From Anopheles merus (Eukaryota > Arthropoda > Insecta > Diptera > Culicidae), in assembly GCF_017562075.2 (NCBI RefSeq), contig NC_054082.1:1529050-1593049 (forward strand): DNA of 64,000 nt, in the 5' to 3' direction. Below are positions 25,732 to 39,722 of the stretch, in pieces (position 1 is the stretch's first letter; each line of letters begins with the position of its first letter). The notes below the pieces were generated by a model. That model saw only the letters and a program-made list of their open reading frames with translations, was not told where the DNA came from and did no database searches. The translations under genes were made by a program, and so were the position numbers.

Positions 25732-26000
25732 TTTTGCACCATATCCAGCAACAACCCGACCAGACTCCCTCAGTGTACGTATCCTGTTTCGTCTCAATCA
25801 GCTCCCGCCAGGCACCACAATCCGGGAACTGCTTCGGAGATATTTCTGATGAACTTTCAGCAATGCTCGGCGAGTACACAGAGCACACCGGTATGCTTCG
25901 GACGAAAGCCCCCGAGGAGATCATCATCGCCTGCACCGATGGCACAGAGTATCGGCCGGCGTTTCGGTTACGTGTCCATGCGGCTACGCACAAACAATAA
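25732..26000 (+). other. Open segment with protein-like composition, unassigned
   Basis: The frame ending TAA at 25998-26000 reads GNCFGDISDELSAMLGEY and later KAPEEIIIACTDGTEYRP, which looks protein-like. Two other frames and the reverse strand are also open, so the signal is not specific. No start, splice site or homology supports a gene. Confidence 0.12.
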
Positions 26001-29000
26001 ACCAGTGTCGGACGGTATCGATTGCAATCCGGTCAGGTACCGAGAAAAGTATCACGGAAAACCTCCAAAGAGTTTCGTGCATGGTAAATGCAATCGATAT
26101 CTCGTACGTACTCGCTCATCTAGCCTCGGAAATGGGAACGGAGTGCATGGGCTGGTCCAGCCTCATGATCATGCAAGGAATGTGCTTTCCGGCATTGTAT
26201 GTGTTTCAATTGAAACTTCATTGATTGAAATACATTCGCTCGTGGTGAACCTTTATGAGTGAACTGTTGTACTTAACCACAAGCAACATCAATACTTCCT
26301 ACGCATTATTTGTAGTGAGTGGGTATATTCCCTTAAATTAAGTCCACTCCAATCATTTGAAGCTAGCACGTCACTTTCTGCTCTTGTCTGTAAGCTACAC
26401 TGAATCATTCTAAAGCATCAATCAACCATCAACCGCCTCGAGCAACAGATGCAACATTGCAGTTAACATCGCAAAACATTCCAATCATCCCATTGGCAAT
26501 TTATATCGCGTTCATTCATTAGAAATGATCGCCTTATTCACCATTGTACATCTATGCGTGACTATGCTTCACTTCACGCCCCTAACGTCACGGTCAATTA
26601 CAGGCAAACCCAATCTTCTCTAGCCGGGACCGCTGGACACGCTGTCCTTCTGCATCACTTTTCCAATTTCCTCTCGGATAAATTTTAATTTAAACAAAGC
26701 ACAAACGAAAGCACACTGACAAATGTAAATCAAGCCCTTCCTTCCACAAGCTACCACCCTACCGACGAGGGACCGTATTTTTTCCCTTTTCCTTGAACGT
26801 GCGAAAAGAATCCTTTCTTTCTGTCGCAAGAAAAGCTTGCCCGGTTCGGACCCTCGGATCTACGGGTTCGCCCCTACCCTGCACCAAAGAAAGGCAAGAA
26901 ACGGCCGTCTGTCCCCCAAAGGAAGTCGAATAAATAAAGATGTCTTTGTTTTCTTTTCACTCGCCGCACATTTGCCCGTAGCTCGACGGGCTCGCCGTGG
27001 TGGGTTACTTTTGTTGTCTGTTGTTATTGTTACGCTGTGTTGTTGGTGATGATTCTTCACAACCGAACGCCACACTTCCGTTTCCGCTCGGTCACCTTCC
27101 CGGGGCTAGCCATGAGCGGGAGCTTTGTTTTCTCTTTCCCTCTCTCCCTTGCGCCCGGTCGGTGGGACGCTGCGGACAAAACAAACCACCCACATAAACA
27201 TCCTCGACAGTTTCAGGTTCGCCCAAGGGAGATACCGGTTCGATCTGGTGAGTAAGGGGGGGTAGGGAGATGAAAGGACACCCGGCTGCAAGCAAACCGA
27301 ATCCAAAGCCAGTGTACACCTCACCCTGGTGTGAGGCTGGTGAAAAGTGGCAACAAAAACCTTTTCCTAGCGATAGCAGATTGTTGACTGAATGGCTGAA
27401 TGGTACTTGCCCAAGGCAACAGCACGCTGGGCAGGGGACGCGGGCCACGGGGACAGCCAAGATGAAGCAACGGTGGGTGGATCATGATTCACTGGCACCG
27501 GTCCCGTGGAGGAAAAGCTAAATAATAATGAAACAACAACATGGAAGAAAATTAAAGGGATAAAAAGGAAACCCAAGTGCCATTGTGTTACAGCAACCGT
27601 GTCACCCGAAGCAGGTATCTTTTTTCAAAGGTAACCGAGTCCCATCCTGACCTGTCGCCAGGCTGAAGGAGCTCACGGGTCCCCAGCGCAGGATGGATGG
27701 GTTACAGTGACCGCACCGGACGCCCTGTTTCCCCCTCCCCCCCCAGAGCCAATCGGACCGGCTCCTCAAGCAACGGCGAAAGGGGAGAACGGGGAGAACA
27801 TCGTTGTAAAACACTAACACCAAAGAATCCGGTGTTAAATCTACGATGGTAAATAGTGGTAACCAGGGCGAATAAAGCATCCGGAGCGTCAGAGCAACCG
27901 ACCCTGCGAGAAGGGAAGAGAAGTAGAAAACCCCCCAGAGAAGCTGAGCCCCCAAGCCCGCAACGGGAATGATGAAAAATGACAAAGGAATAGAGAGTAA
28001 TAATTGAAGTCATACAAAATAGAAACAAATGCCATATACCGTATGAATACCCATTTGGCGATTCCACACTGCACACCTCCCACCCCCAGCCCGCCTTGCA
28101 GCAGAAGGTTCTAGCTCAACGAATGCTTTCTACTTTTATATTTCCTCGAAAGCTTCACCACCGACACGGGGGCTATGCGAAGGAGTGAAAATGTGATTCC
28201 GTATTCCGATGGTAACATCTTCCACCCAACCCTTTTACCGGTTGAGACACCTGTAAGATCTCACGGTTTCCTTCGGTCGCTTTGGTCTCGGCATCACCCT
28301 TTCCGGTGCTATGGTGGTTCGGTTTTGTTTTGACGTTAGAACAAAACCAGAAACTGGAACCCTCATCACAGCGCGACACTTTTGTCCAGCAAATATAGCG
28401 CCAAAGAATGGAAGAATGGGTGCGAAAAATTACTGCACAGCCACACCCAAAGCGTCTGCGGCGGGGAGGAGCAAGACCCATACAACACCCAGACGGCTCT
28501 CGCCGACCCACAGCTGTGACGAGTGTTTGTCAAGGATTTGAAGCATTGTCTAGAACTAAGTCCCGCTCACAGCTCTTGCCACCGCGATCATGCACCCGAG
28601 TTGCAATGGCTGTGGGACGCCGTGGTAGTCTTCAGATGCAAGTAAATAAACACGTCGAGCTGTCGAGTGTTTGAGGTGTTGGAGTTCAATGAAAACTTTA
28701 CACTTCATCTGCAGGAAGCTGACAGCACAGAAGACATCGCATCAGACATTCGATTAATAATAGATGGGATGTTTTTTTTCGGAAACTTTTCCTGGGCGGC
28801 TTTTTTGTGTGTCCCATAAGTGGCGCTCGTTTTATGAGTTTGATTGATGAAAGTGCTCTAGGCAATCTTTGAAGGAGTGTTTTCGTATTCGATTTCTAAT
28901 GGAAGAACGAAGAAGATTGAGGACCAGGCTTAAGAGGTTTTCTTTTTACCAGCTCATCTTGCTCTGCAACAGCAAGGCAACTCTTCTCAATCTCTTCGAC

Positions 29001-32000
29001 AATACTGCCCCAGTAACAAACCCTCCAACGTACCTAACAAGTGCCAATGGAACCGCACCTACCTACGAATGGACTTTGTGTCGATCAATTAGCTCTGCAC
29101 TCAGCAAAAACTGCCGACGAAAGCGTCCCAGCCGAAAAGGGGTCGGGTGATACCGCTTGCCCGAAAATAGACACGTCACCGAATGTTTGCAAAAATACCA
29201 CAAAACCACATCGTCCCGGATGCCCGACCGTCATCAGGCAGGGATGAAACTATTCTGCAATCGCAGCTGATGCTGTTGCTGGATTTTGATGAACTCGTAC
29301 GCGGTTTGGGGCATTGGACGAAAAGACGACGACGACGACGACAAAATTCCACTCCCAATCCCAGTGTCTCTGTGCCTCCTCAGCATCCACAGCGACTGTC
29401 GAATCTTTTTCGACAACTCCCACAGCACCCGGGTCGGTGCACGGATCGACATCATCGTCCTCGTCGTGTAGAAACCACGGTCAATTATTCATTAGCCACA
29501 TTGTGTCCACCCTTAGGAGCACCGAGCACTCGCAGCGAGCACCCTGGACGGACGCACCGAGTTCTTTCCAGACAGACTCGGCCCGTTGGCCCGATGCAGC
29601 GAAGGCGTGCAGGGGGCAGGGTCCTTCTGGACACGACGTGAAACAATTTGCAGCGGATGCAGGGCCATATGGAGTGAAGTGCTCTTAGTGCTGTTGGGGA
29701 GCAGTGTGAGTGCTCTAAGGAGGCGCTATTCGTTCCGAGTGGACTTTCAGCAGTGTGGCGTTTGCTGCCGGTGGCGCTACTGCTGCTGCTACTGCGTGCT
29801 ACAAAAATACCGGCCATCATTAGTCTTCATTAGTTCTCACTCGTGAATTCCTTGTGCACGAGGAGTGGCCCTAAAGAGTCCCTGTTTGCTTCACTTTTCG
29901 GGGTGCATTAGAAAATGGGGCACACTGCACAGTAGTTACCGTGAGATGATATCTTCCCGTTTTGGGAAAATTCTTCACAGCACGGAAGCGTTACATTCAT
30001 AATTTGCTAATTTTATGGACTTTTCCTTGAAACGTTTCCTCCCGTTCAGAGCTTTTCACTAAACCACTGTACCTGATGCCTACATATTTATTATTGCCCC
30101 AGCTCGATAATGGGACGGCACGATTGCTCGGAAGCGCTTATCCACAGTCTATGACCCCGCAATAAACAATTAATTCACACCCCGCGCAGATCTCTGTTTG
30201 GCTAAATTAATTTCATTCCACTTCATGGGCCCAAGCCCCATCACGCAGTTCTCGCTGCCTGCCGAAACCAAACAGTAAACCTTCGATACCATCTTTCTTT
30301 CGTTCCCCTCCCCCCTCCACCCCCCTCCACAAACCCAACGAAAGTGCCCAAATTTACGATAATTGATAATTTTATAACAATAAAAATTAACTTCAACCAA
30401 CAGCGCGGCCGTCGGCAGCTGAAACGTTACAAACGCTGCGGCGATGGCGATCGCTCCACTAAAACTGACGTACACTTGAGGATGAGAAAACGCCACGGTG
30501 GCAGCAGCAACAACAATATCGAAATTAATATTCATGAGCAGAACGTTATTTCCAAACCGTACCGTATTTCTTTACAATGTGCTCCACCGTCTTGTAGTGC
30601 CGGGTGCCGGGTCCATTTCGAGCAAGAAGTGAGCTTGTGATGAAATGCACGGCTCTGGGCACCTACTGGGGCCCAGCGTGGAGTGGCAAAAACACGACCA
30701 AAGTCAAACCAAGATCCCATTTTCCTCCGCCTTTGGATCCCCCAAGAGTGGATCGCCGAGGAAAGCGTCCTTCTTCGACCGCGAAAGCGATCTGCCTTTG
30801 CTACACATCACTCTAGTGGGTGCGGCATGTGTGTATGTGTGCTCATAGTTTGCCGCTTCTTACAACTATCTTCTCTTTCCATCCACGGTTTACACGAACC
30901 GTGTGCGCACGGTCATCACACACACAAGGAGAGTCCCGGTGTCCGGAGAAGCTGTATCACTTCGCTACCGGCACTGCCGGTTATGTTTCACCAGAACTCT
31001 GGTTTAGTCGTTAAGTGTTATTGGAGTTTAAAACAGTTTTGCTTTTATTTATTTAAAAAATGCTCCTCCCCAACCCCTAGCGGACCAGAGGTTTTACCTG
31101 CCACCAGGGCCAGTGTGTGGCTGGCAGATCGTTAGGAAAGAGGCAGAATCTGGCTGCATCAGAACACGGCGCGCAGAAGTGGCAGTACCTGATTTCAGCA
31201 TGATAGCGCCAATAAATTTCCCCCGGAACGAGCACTTACACACAGCCAGCAAGGGGCCAGTGGGCATGCGAAAGTGAGCAGAAGCTTTAGTTCCCCTTCT
31301 GTTGCGTACCTCTGCCCCCGGAAACCGTTTTAGTGCCACCGATGGGAAAAATATTTATAGAGATATAATTTTCCTCCGATGATTATCTTCTTCGCCCTGG
31401 CCTGGGACGATTACGGCGCCAGATCTTTCGTGAAGTCCATCATGGGGACTATGAATCACTATCACTTTTGCGCTCTTCGCCACGGAGCGCTTTCACTGGG
31501 TAGTTAATTTTTCTGCTGCGATTCGGACAGTCGCTAACGAACGACGGAAAAGCTCAGAACAGCTACGGGACGTGACTGTATAACGACGCGCCCGCATTAA
31601 CTTATTACGGTTGTTGGGAACGTTTCAACGACTTGGTGTGTTTATCTGACCACAGATGTAAATAGTAGATCACTTCATTTATCTTTTTCCTCTGTATTAC
31701 ATTCGATATTTATCAAATTTCGACTGCTTCCTTAGCATTGTTATTGGATGTACGAAACCATCTCAACGAAAGGATAGCTCAATAACCAAAGTCATCGTAC
31801 ATCGGGATCAAACACATCGGGCATAGGTTCAAAGGTGCATATTAACCTCGGCCACTGTTTCTGATGTGACGCAGCACGGTATACCGACCCGTACTCTCAC
31901 ATTCCCCGACCCCCCGCACACTTATTGATCAAACAAGCTCAAGTGCACAATCTCATCAACAAAGTTTCGCACCAGTCCTGCGGCAGCAAGCATCTCGGGA

Positions 32001-32924
32001 CGATTCGACCGGTTCGAGATACAATCGAAGCGCCGCGGCGCTGCGTCAAACACACTTCAAGAGATGTATCGCCATTCGTATCGTTTCGTCGTCGACATAC
32101 CTTTCGCAGAATGCGCTAATGCAGGCTCGGACACGCGGCCCGATAATCAATTCGTTGCATGTTTGCATAACCGTAACCCTAACTAACGCTCATCCGCTGC
32201 TGCACCGGTGTGCTACGGTCAAGTTGCAAGTAAACCCGACACTGGATCGAGTGGCGTGAAGCGATGATGGCATGATTCGTATTAATTGCCAGAAACTCTC
32301 CTGTTGCTGCTAGAACACGATGAGTTTGTGGTCCAATCACTAATTATATTGCGAACACATATCGGCTTCATCGGCGTGGTAGAAGATGAGTTTAAGTTTT
32401 CTATTATACTGTACTTGCTTCATCATTTTAAGGATTTAATATTTATTTCATAATTGTCGGACACTACGTCGTTAGGAGGTTTTCCAATTTCTTGGCATTT
32501 TTCAACACCTTTATGAGATGTTTAAATATCTGCATGTAAACTCAATAACTCTCTAAAAAAATCTTTCTCATCCACAGCCATCCACTTGCCATCCACTTTG
32601 GTGGGAAAGAAAAATAGAAGGAATCCCAGTACCCAGCACTGTCCCCAGAGGAGCACAAAAATCAACGTTCCAATAGGCCACCGGGCGCCTCTGGTTCCAC
32701 TCAAAAGCTCATCTGTTTTCACATCATGTTTATCATCGATACGGATCATTAATCGTTCTCTGGTCGTTTCCGTTCGCACCTCCAATTCCTTCCCATTCCT
32801 GCTCCTCCTCCTATGTAGACCGTCCAATATTAGACCGTCCTACCACAATCAGTCCTTCCGCCCTGCGAACCTGCGAGCACAACAGGCCTTCCTTCGGTAG
32901 GTGCAAAATCTACATGCGGAGCAA

Positions 32925-32931
<7 letters not shown>

Positions 32932-32985
<54 letters not shown>
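32932..32985. repeat. CA microsatellite
   Basis: A pure run of about 27 CA units. Confidence 0.98.
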
Positions 32986-32986
<1 letters not shown>

Positions 32987-35159
32987 CCAGTAGAGATATC
33001 GACACCGATTGCTCATTTGTTACGAATTTTCGGGCGGTCGATAAACTTTTATGGACCAACCTAGAGCTCTATCTCTTCCAGCACCGTTGGACGTTGGACG
33101 GTGTGTCCCGGTTCGTTCCTTTTTTTTTGCTTCGGGTTTTGCAAGAGTTCGTCCGTACACATCAGTTCCCCCGAACGGTAAAACCACACTTTGCAAGAGC
33201 TTTTCCTCCTCTAGCAAATGCCCGCAAAAAGCTCTAACCGCTCGTCTGGACCGCTGGACAGTAAAAAACCCCCCCATTGGCCACATAAATTGAAGCCGAT
33301 TGATATCCATCGACAAGTGTCTCTTCCGCCCAGTGCCGAGGTGGATGGACGGGCACAGCCAAGGGAACGCATTAGGGAGACACATTCGATTAATCGATGA
33401 CATCACTTCAACTAGTTCCCCGATTTGTCGTAACGGTTTCCCTCCCATTGCTTAGCGAAACTAAACGCCCAATGGGGCACATTACTTTCCCGAGCCTCTT
33501 CAGACGCGAACGTTTCTCCACTCGGCACTCGAAAACAAACGAGTTCCGTTGCGACGCGCTCAGCCTCTCCATCTCACTGCGCACGGCCCGAATTAACCAC
33601 CTCGAGTGCTGCGCTTACGGCCTGTGGTAAATCACATTAAAAGCTTCAATGCCACCGTGTGCATAAAGTGGCTGCTGTTGCTCAAATTAAAGACATCGTT
33701 TGCGATCATTAAAGTGGGGGGAAGTGGCTTCATATTTCCCAACGCACAACGGCGTGTGCAAATGCATGGGTTTCCAGCACCGGCAACATCCAACCCACGG
33801 GCAGCGACATGATGTAAAGCCATTCCACGGTAGCTCGCGAGCGTTTTGTCATATTTTCATTAATGGAGCACCGACGCTATCTGATTGCAGTTGGGTTGTT
33901 GTTTTGGTATGGCCCTTTTCCGAAGCCACCCAATACGCCCGACGACCGCGCATCGTGCACACGCGTAATGTTGCGCGCTAACGCTGTAATTGAAAACTCC
34001 GCAGGTTGGAGGATTCAAACATCCATTCCCCTCACCTCCCCCCCCCCCCCTCACACCATCCCAGTGGTAAAATAAAACGACTAATGAAAAACGAATCCGT
34101 CAATGAGGCAGCAATGCGAACAAGCGGGAGATGAGCCGGAGCATGGTAATGGCAGCCGTCGAGCAAGCCTTGCGCCTTGCCCGCGAGCCCGATGGCGCGT
34201 ACACCGCCGACACGCTTTTTTCAATTTGACAGAATGATGAATGGCACCGATGCGGGCGAACGGGAGCTTCATCTATTGCAACATCATCTCTCTGCCTCGA
34301 CGGGGCCCATCATCTTCTTCCGCGCGCGACCGTTTGCCGCATTTTTCCGATCATCTTCGAGGCGGCTGCGCTACATACACACACACACGCGCGCGGGCAC
34401 GCACGTTGTTTCGCCGAAATCGCTCGCGAGCCATTTATCAGCGCGCACACGTCACGAAATGGTAGTTAGCTGCTAATAAATTTCCATCTCCCATTTGGAA
34501 ATGAGATTATAATGCCCCCACGACGGAGACCACCCCAGAGCTGGGCGTGAGGTTTTGTGACTTGACCCGCCCTACAACTTTTCTTGCCTTGCTTACGTGT
34601 TGCCCCTGTCCAAATTGGAAGTGAAAAGTTCCCGATTTCAAATGAAGATCTGCTTTCAGCACTTGCCAACCTTGCTGGGTACGTGGAACCTGTTATCGTC
34701 ATACACGACTGTCACAGACCGTTCAGTTTGGCTTCCTTCCACGAACTTATCAATCCCAAACTCCCCCCTGCCACCATTTGCCAAGCGATAACGGTGAGAC
34801 ATCAGCTTCTGTCCCAAAACGGTCGGAAAACCGTTGGCAATCGGGGAGGTTTGCAAAAGTGCCTTCGTGGTTTTTGCGGTTCCCCGCGCCAGCCGGCGTC
34901 GCTACCCCGAAGCGGTGTGTGTACCCGGTCTGGCCGGTGCACGGGACACGGCACGCGAAAAACAAACGAAACGCCCGCCGCACGCGCTCACTTGCGGTGC
35001 GCGGGCGAAATCACACCCATAAATTTCCACCGGCTTAGCCGTGGCGGATTAAAATTGAATTTATGAAATTCGTGTTACGCCGCACAGTTACAATCATCGA
35101 CTCTTCGAACTGGTAGATAACGGGTGGAACAGTGTTTGTGTCCGGGCGGAAACGAATAC

Positions 35160-35163
<4 letters not shown>

Positions 35164-35222
<59 letters not shown>
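35164..35222. repeat. GT microsatellite
   Basis: A pure run of about 29 GT units. Confidence 0.98.
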
Positions 35223-35225
<3 letters not shown>

Positions 35226-35837
35226 TGGGCGAAGTGAACTTTCCCAAGCGCTCGGATAGATTCCTTTTTGCCACGATGGGAACGATGGGGCGATGATGAA
35301 CGATTCTGTGTTGGAACTGGAATTGTGCTCCTCTCGCTTCGCTGCCTCTGACCCCCCCCCCTTCCCCATCCCACCTCTGAAACGACGCACTTTATGAACT
35401 GTAAATTACTAGTGCCACATGGTAGGCTTTACAGTGCATGTGTTTCGCAATATCCTCTCTCGCACTCATTGAAGCACTCGGAGCACCTTCCCCTCAGCCC
35501 CGGCTAAACTACAAAAGCCGATAATAAGTCGCGGTCGCGTTCGTCGCCAAATCGTACACTGTAGCGGCTAAATTATTTACAGCCAGCGGGCGCTACAACC
35601 CCACCCCCACTACAATACCCGTAAGCCACCGTCGCCCGGAAAGGTCCGCATACGTCATGAGCGACACACATCCAGCGGCCCACACCCGCTGCTCGCGCTC
35701 ATAAATCCTTTCCAACCGCAATCCAGCTCGTTGATGTGCGGCGGCCTGTTTGCCGAGCGATGATTGAGCATTCCGGGCGCCTCCGTCTGTCAATTTCGTG
35801 CTAAATCCCATCCATTTGGTACACCGCAAACGTGTAC

Positions 35838-35859
35838 GTGTGTGTGTGTGTGTGTGTGT
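35838..35859. repeat. Short GT microsatellite
   Basis: About 11 GT units followed by an imperfect tail. Confidence 0.95.
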
Positions 35860-36215
35860 ATGTTTGTGTACGTGTGACTTTTTTCCCCATGTTCTGGGAG
35901 AAACTTAATCGATGGGTTAACCACCCATCAATTTCCATGCCATGAGAAGGGTTTAATAAGCATTTTCCAAAATTATGGACATTGGTATATTAGAAACACG
36001 GTTTAGACAATTCGAGAGAAGACAAAAACACACACCGATAGATTGATATTTACGACACACCCACAGTACTTTCCCATTTTCACTAACTAATCCCTTTTTC
36101 GATCGATAACCTTTTGACCTTTATAGGGGCATTCGAGTGGTCTTTTCCCTGTCGTTGATACTCCCTTGGCGCGTAAAACTGCAATTCAGAAAATATCCTT
36201 CCAATCATCCCACTC

Positions 36216-36216
<1 letters not shown>

Positions 36217-36293
<77 letters not shown>

Positions 36294-36294
36294 T
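36217..36294. repeat. GT microsatellite
   Basis: About 38 GT units with a single AT interruption near the 3' end. Confidence 0.98.
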
Positions 36295-37334
36295 TTCATC
36301 ACACATCAGTCCGGAAAAGGTTGACACAGAAGGGGAAAAAAGTGCTGTACTCACACCGGTAAACGTGTCTCTGCATTGCAACAGTTTGCACCATGCACTC
36401 GTGTACTGGCCCCAGGGTTGCGGTGCAAAACTTTTCCGAACGAGAAGCCGTATAAAAAAACCCCCCTGCCATCCATCCATCCGTGCCAGCATGCCGGGTG
36501 GGCCAATCGATTCTTACTCGATTGGCTACCATCGTGTGTTGGTTCGTTCTGCGCCACGTGCAAATCACATCAAGCTATGCACACGCAATCAAATGTCCAT
36601 GCTTAATTGCTGGCTGAAGGAAAACGAGTGCACGAGATAAGTGGTTTCTCTCTTTCTCTCTCTTGCTCTCCCTCTCTCTCTCACACACACACACCCTTTC
36701 TCTGTCTCTCACCGTCATGCATACAAACCGCAACATTACACGGTGTGACAAACGTGTGTCCGGGCGCGATCCTTTCCGTTCGGAATGACACGTATCGGAC
36801 AGAACCACACACACACACACACACACCGTTCGCCGTGGGACCATGTCCTGCCGGATGATCTTTCCGGATTGGTTCTGCCGGTGTCGCGAACCGCTACCGT
36901 CTGTGGTCAAACACACACACACGCGCAGAGACCGTGGCTAGAGGCAAAACCTCGAAAACATTCAGATTGGTCGTGCGGGAATCCTCTTCAGCGTGCCTCA
37001 GCCTTAGCAATATGCGTTGAAATTCTTCCCCAACCTGTTGTCCGACAACTTTTGGGTACAACCGAACTGTAATCATGGTATGGTATTGATTTCCTAGCGG
37101 CATACCCATGACAACAATTGCCCTTGCTCGCTTTAGCGCAGCATTAGCAATGCATCGTTTATCGTCCATTAGGTACAACAATTTCTCAAACCTCACGCAG
37201 ACACAACATCCATTACGGAATTGAAGTATCATTTCAGGGTCAGTGCTGCAATCAGACGCCGAAAGCGTGTCGTGCGTAAGCACCCACAGGTCGCGGGAAA
37301 TGGTCAAAAGTTATGCTCAATTTTAAGCTCCACC

Positions 37335-37347
37335 GTTGCCTAGCAAC
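37335..37347. promoter_or_regulatory. RFX X-box-like palindrome
   Basis: GTTGCCTAGCAAC is a perfect inverted repeat (GTTGC, 3-base centre, GCAAC) matching the X-box bound by RFX factors, which in insects drive ciliary genes of sensory neurons. No ciliary gene is recognisable nearby, so a role is inferred only from the motif. Confidence 0.5.
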
Positions 37348-37472
37348 CACAACGATTGGACGTTTCAAGATGAACAGCATTCAAATTGCTGGAAAAGCGT
37401 TACATTGCCATAGCACCCCTAATGAACCGCTTTAGGTCGGTTTGGACAAAGTGAGTTTTTTCCTCTTCTCTC

Positions 37473-37484
37473 TGACCTTTGACC
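37473..37484. promoter_or_regulatory. DR1 nuclear-receptor element
   Basis: TGACCTTTGACC is the reverse of GGTCAAAGGTCA, two AGGTCA-type half-sites with one-base spacing. HNF4 and RXR/USP-type receptors bind such sites. It lies 125 bases from the X-box at 37335. Confidence 0.45.
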
Positions 37485-39654
37485 GTTGCCAACCGCGTCG
37501 TACGGAAAATTGGTATATCTATTGACGGTTGCTTCTTGTTGCTATTCATTTATTCTGAAACGCGCATTCCTCAGCGCTTCAAAAGGACTATCATTTGCTT
37601 ACATGCGCTGGACAAGCTTCCAGGAGCTTGTTACAGTTGTTTCTGGCTGGCGACAACCTAGAGAAATTGGGTAATGAGACCAATACTCTCCAAAGCTCTG
37701 TCGTCATTATTTAGGCCATGGTTATCTCCACAGGCAACTGTTTGATGATCCAAGGACATGGACGTTTTTCTCTACAAATTATTTATGTGAATGTTGAAAC
37801 TGATTTCGAAACTCATTTTACCAAACGGTGCCGATTTTCGAACAATTTCTACCGAAAAATGGGCCTTACCCACATTCCCGGTAATTTATTATCGGGTGGT
37901 TCCCTTACACCAACGCAAACCCTCCACAAACAAGTGTTAGTGCGGGCTAGCATCTAGACCATTGTAACATGGTTCAACCATACAGCCGCGCACTGGAAGT
38001 ATTAAATTATCAATTAAAATTTAATTACTCATTACAATCTTTAACGGTCACCTTTCGCGGGTACGTACGGGTTCGCGGGTTGCGGGACAGCGCCGTACCC
38101 CGTTTAGATTGACAAAGTGACAACTTTTACCACGAAACCCGTCGGCGAAAGCTCTCTGCCGGCGCCGCCAGCTCCATCCTGAGCAAGCGTTAATTTAACC
38201 TTTCCCAATTAACTTTGCCTTTTGCTTGGGCGGATTACAGCACGCACTGGATGGGAAATGTTTACAAATCCCTTGTCATCTATTTTTATGACACTTGCGA
38301 TGCGGAAACGAAACGATCGTCCACATTTCGGTGCCATTCTCGGTTGCTGTACGGAATGGCGTTTGTATTAATGTAATGATTCTCCCGTTCGGGAAGTCGT
38401 ACCTTTAAAGTGGCTTACAATTATACTCAACTGAACTGTTTAGCTAAATGTTGCAGCAATCGAAGGGAATGCGTTTCACAACGTCGTTAGTGATCCAAAG
38501 CATTGCTTCTTTCAACATTATTGGTTTGCTGCTTTCAATACATACATTGCCGCGTTACATGCCAGCCTACGGGCAGTTAATACACTTCAAACGTTTCAGT
38601 TTCCGTTCCGAAAGCAGTTGCATAAAATGGCACATCAAAAGTGCGTACAATTTTCTCCAGAAACTCATCAGATAATTGCATTCATCGCAGCTTCTCATCG
38701 TTTCCCCCGTCATTCAGATGCGGGTTACGATTGCGTAACCATCCTGCCCAAGATCGTCCCACTTCTTGACCAGCGGCAACAATTGGCTGACAATGGGGAA
38801 AGCGGCCGCTTTAAATGGAACAGAAAATCAATACCAATCCATTCCTGCTTGTCCTGCGCCCCTTGAACCTGCCACAAATCCAGCCAAATGCTTCTAATCG
38901 AATTAAACTTCCTTTCGATCGGCGTTCGATGCATGCCAAGTGGTATAAAAACGGAAGGATAGGCGAACGGGCTCAACGTTTGCTTTGAGTAGATTTTTTA
39001 CTCCTCTCATCGTCTAATCCAATCTGAAGCATTTTGAACGATGCTAGCAACGCAGCCATACACCCTCCAAGGATGCGCACACACACAGTAGTGCAGAAAA
39101 AAAAACTGTATACTTTGGCCAACAGGATAAAGCAATGAGTAGGGACGGAAAGGCGCACAATCAAACAATGCAACGTGCACTGTGCACTCTAGGGTCTAGA
39201 GTCTGGAGTGAAAAAGAAAGCACACAATGCAACAAATTCTAGCTGCAATGCGCGGCTGCTCGCGGAATGTCTAAGAAACTGAGGGCAACAATCATAAAAA
39301 TTTAAATTGAATGAATCCACTGCACAATTCTTTCGGTACGCTACGCTGCTACTCTCCGTTTCTGGTCCTGTGCATTTGTAACGAACCTTTGGTGTGTAAC
39401 TGTTTTGACCATTTTCTTTTTACTTCTTTTCATCGCATTGTCTCATTGCAGCAGACAAAAAAGCCGAACGTCCCAGGGCAGTTTGAAGAATTTACTTTGC
39501 TTCTCCGTTGATAGTTTAAAACTTTGGTAGAAGATTTCCATTTTGAAAGCTCATGCTACCACAGTGACTTCAACAGCAGACCTTGACATAACAACAAACT
39601 GATAACTTCATTTAAAAAGCAAACTCTTATCTGCGGCCAACCAGCCAACGGCCA

Positions 39655-39722
39655 GCAGAAGCCTCCGGGAATCGAACCCCTATCTCTCTATGCACCTGCT
39701 AACGTCACTGCATCGGTGTTCC
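39655..39722 (-). repeat. tRNA-like B-box remnant, possible SINE fragment
   Basis: On the minus strand the segment contains AGGGGTTCGATTCCCGG, matching the RNA polymerase III B-box and T-arm, preceded by GTTAGCAGGTGCATAGAG, loosely like a tRNA anticodon region. The acceptor stem does not pair and no proper A-box is seen, so it is not a functional tRNA. It fits a decayed tRNA gene or tRNA-derived SINE. Confidence 0.35.

Noticed and set aside
29183..29641. 152-codon plus-strand ORF with an Arg run
   Set aside because: The Arg run comes from a CGA trinucleotide repeat, and the remainder has no family features.
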